A stretch of 13,910 nt of DNA from W0P28-013 sp963621145 (GTDB taxonomy: Bacteria > Bacteroidota > Bacteroidia > Bacteroidales > Paludibacteraceae): assembly GCA_963621145.1 (NCBI GenBank), contig CAVFDI010000046.1:1-13910 (forward strand), in the 5' to 3' direction. The first letter of the stretch is position 1. Each line of letters begins with the position of its first letter. Both the position numbers and the translations under genes were made by a program. A model generated the notes under the pieces. It did not search any database. It had not been told where the DNA came from and saw only the letters and a list, made by a program, of their open reading frames with translations. Positions 12,401 through 13,910 of this stretch are shown piece by piece.

Positions 12401-13858
12401 TTAGCCCTTCACAGGAATGGCTTCGAGGGTGGCGGCAATCAAGCGCCAAAAGCGTTCGATGCTGCCAATGTGTACTTTTTCGTTCGATGTGTGTGGGTGA
12501 CGGATGGTTGGACCAAACGATACCATGTCGAGTCGTGGCTCGGTGGCGCCAATGATGCCGCATTCCAAACCTGCGTGAACCACGCGCACAACGGCTGGCT
12601 TGCCAAATTCTTTTTGATAGACATCGGCCATGGTTTTCAGAATGGGCGATTTCATGTCGGGAGCCCAGCCTGAGTAGCTGCCCGAGAATTCCACTTTGGC
12701 ACCTGCCAAGGCAAACACGCTCTCCATCATCGAGGCGAGTTCCTCTTTGCGGCTGTCGACCGAACTGCGCAGTAGGCATTTCACGGCAATGTCGGTGCTG
12801 TTGGCGGTAACAATCGACAGGTTGGTCGATGTCTCAACTGTGTCGGCAACATCGGGAACCATGCGGAAAACGCCGTCGGGGCAGGCGGTGATGGCATTCA
12901 CAAAATCGTCTTGAATCTCTTCTGGAATCAAAGCATCGGGCACTGGCACTTCGTTTACATCGATCAAGATGGCATCTTCGGTGACTTTGTATTCGTCGTT
13001 GAAGGTGGCTGCCCACTCTTCGCACAATTTTTCGATGTCGTCGCGTCCTTCGGCAGGAATGGTGATGATGGCACGAGCCTCGCGCGGAATGGCGTTGCGC
13101 ATGTTGCCGCCTTCGACCGACGCTAGGCGTGCTTCGTACTGCATTATCGCCTCTTTCAGCACACGGAAGAGCAGTTTGTTGGCGTTGGCGCGACCGCAGT
13201 TTATCTCCAAACCAGAGTGACCGCCTTTAAGACCTTTCACTACAATTTCGAGTGCGATGTCGTCTTCGGGAACGGGTGCTGGATTGAATTTCCAAGTCAT
13301 GTCGGCATCGAGTCCGCCGGCGCAACCAACATAGAGTTCGCCTTCGTCTTCCGAGTCGAGATTTAGTAGAATGTCGCCTTTCAGTAAGCCTTGTTCCATG
13401 CCGAATGCGCCCGTCATGCCAGTCTCCTCGTCGATGGTGAAGAACGCCTCGATTGGACCGTGTTTCAGTTCTTTACTTTCGAGCACTGCCATGGCTGCAG
13501 CTACGCCAATGCCGTCGTCGGCGCCAAGGGTCGTTCCGTCGGCCGTAACCCAATCGCCATCGATGTAGGCGCTGATAGGATCGGTTACGAAATCGTGCTT
13601 TTTGTCGGTCTCCTTTTGCGGCACCATGTCGAGGTGCGCTTGCAGAATGACGGGTGTGCGATTTTCCATACCTTGGGTAGCAGGTTTGCGCAGCAGCACG
13701 CTACCTGTGGGGTCGACTATGGTCTCCAAACCATGTTCTTTGCCCCAATTGACCATAAATTTGGTGATGGCTTCCATGTGATGCGATGGACGCGGCACTT
13801 GTGTGAGCTTGTAGAAATTGTTCCACAAGGCTTTTGGCTCTAGATCTCGAATTTCCAT
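12401..13858 (-). CDS. pepD: Aminoacyl-histidine dipeptidase (peptidase D, M20 family)
   Basis: A 485-residue cytoplasmic metallopeptidase of the M20C (PepD) type, which cleaves Xaa-His and other dipeptides. The di-metal site is visible: QAHLDMV with His75 and Asp77, GADDGIG with bridging Asp114, DEETG with Glu144/Glu145 (general base and ligand), LDSED with Asp168, and a late His in RHPHTSNEKVHIG. KGGHSGLEI (211-219) begins the inserted lid and dimerisation domain, about 205-400. The length equals the E. coli enzyme (485). No signal peptide is present. The ATG at 13858 gives MEIRDLEPKALWNNFYKLTQ, the normal start. The gene ends at its own terminator; the promoter probably lies beyond the right edge, past a heptamer-repeat leader. 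Confidence 0.96.
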   Translation of the reverse strand: MEIRDLEPKALWNNFYKLTQVPRPSHHMEAITKFMVNWGKEHGLETIVDPTGSVLLRKPATQGMENRTPVILQAHLDMVPQKETDKKHDFVTDPISAYIDGDWVTADGTTLGADDGIGVAAAMAVLESKELKHGPIEAFFTIDEETGMTGAFGMEQGLLKGDILLNLDSEDEGELYVGCAGGLDADMTWKFNPAPVPEDDIALEIVVKGLKGGHSGLEINCGRANANKLLFRVLKEAIMQYEARLASVEGGNMRNAIPREARAIITIPAEGRDDIEKLCEEWAATFNDEYKVTEDAILIDVNEVPVPDALIPEEIQDDFVNAITACPDGVFRMVPDVADTVETSTNLSIVTANSTDIAVKCLLRSSVDSRKEELASMMESVFALAGAKVEFSGSYSGWAPDMKSPILKTMADVYQKEFGKPAVVRVVHAGLECGIIGATEPRLDMVSFGPTIRHPHTSNEKVHIGSIERFWRLIAATLEAIPVKG

Positions 13859-13870
13859 TGTTTTTTATAA

Positions 13871-13909
13871 TTTCAGATTTCAGATTTCAAATTTCAAATT
13901 AGTAGCAAG
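13871..13909. repeat. Heptamer repeats upstream of pepD
   Basis: Four 7-base units (TTTCAGA twice, TTTCAAA twice, 13871-13898) are followed by TAGCAAG (13903-13909), the same unit as in the block upstream of lpxC. The array may continue beyond the window. Confidence 0.82.
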
Positions 13910-13910
13910 T

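Overview
The window looks like chromosomal DNA of a member of the Bacteroidota, most likely order Bacteroidales. Three things point there. The protein sequences are of Bacteroidales type (LpxA/C/D, a 331-residue EF-Ts, L13, S9, S2, DeoD-type PNP, a short Wza). The gene run rplM-rpsI-rpsB-tsf is the one expected in that group. Several genes are preceded by the phylum's -33 TTTG / -7 TAnnTTTG promoter rather than by E. coli-type boxes and strong Shine-Dalgarno sites. All protein genes but one (a bactofilin) lie on the minus strand, so the text below follows transcription from right to left.

Region by region. (1) 12401-13858: pepD, an M20 dipeptidase, ending at a strong intrinsic terminator. (2) 8771-12262: a compact surface-polysaccharide operon, rfbB (dTDP-glucose dehydratase), a wza-like outer-membrane export lipoprotein and a wzz/wzc-like chain-length protein lacking the tyrosine-kinase domain, behind its own promoter at 12290-12320. 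(3) 8647-8776: a copy of a ~130-bp repeated element, then the promoter (8575-8606) of the ribosomal operon rplM-rpsI-rpsB-tsf (5494-8435), which has a structured rpsI-rpsB spacer and a terminator-like hairpin between rpsB and tsf, and ends at a terminator at 5430-5472. (4) 2461-5352: lpxD, lpxC and lpxA, the early lipid A enzymes; lpxC lacks the FabZ half that is normally fused to it in this phylum. (5) 1592-2302: a purine nucleoside phosphorylase, convergent with (6) the plus-strand bactofilin gene at 1125-1499; they share a bidirectional terminator. (7) 198-818: a TetR-family regulator divergent from the bactofilin. (8) A second copy of the ~130-bp element at 76-210; nothing else is recognisable in bases 1-75 except an AT-only hairpin at 42-61.

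The genes are mostly housekeeping or envelope functions: lipid A synthesis, polysaccharide export, a cell-shape scaffold, translation, nucleoside salvage and peptide breakdown. The unusual material is between genes. The ~130-bp element occurs twice on the same strand, each time overlapping the stop codon of the gene before it. It carries a phylum-type -7 box, a conserved CAGG-NNNN-CCTG hairpin and an AT hairpin downstream, and looks like a small-RNA gene family. Four families of 7-bp tandem repeats fill the spacers next to lpxC, lpxD and pepD, and one of them supplies the stop codon of lpxC.
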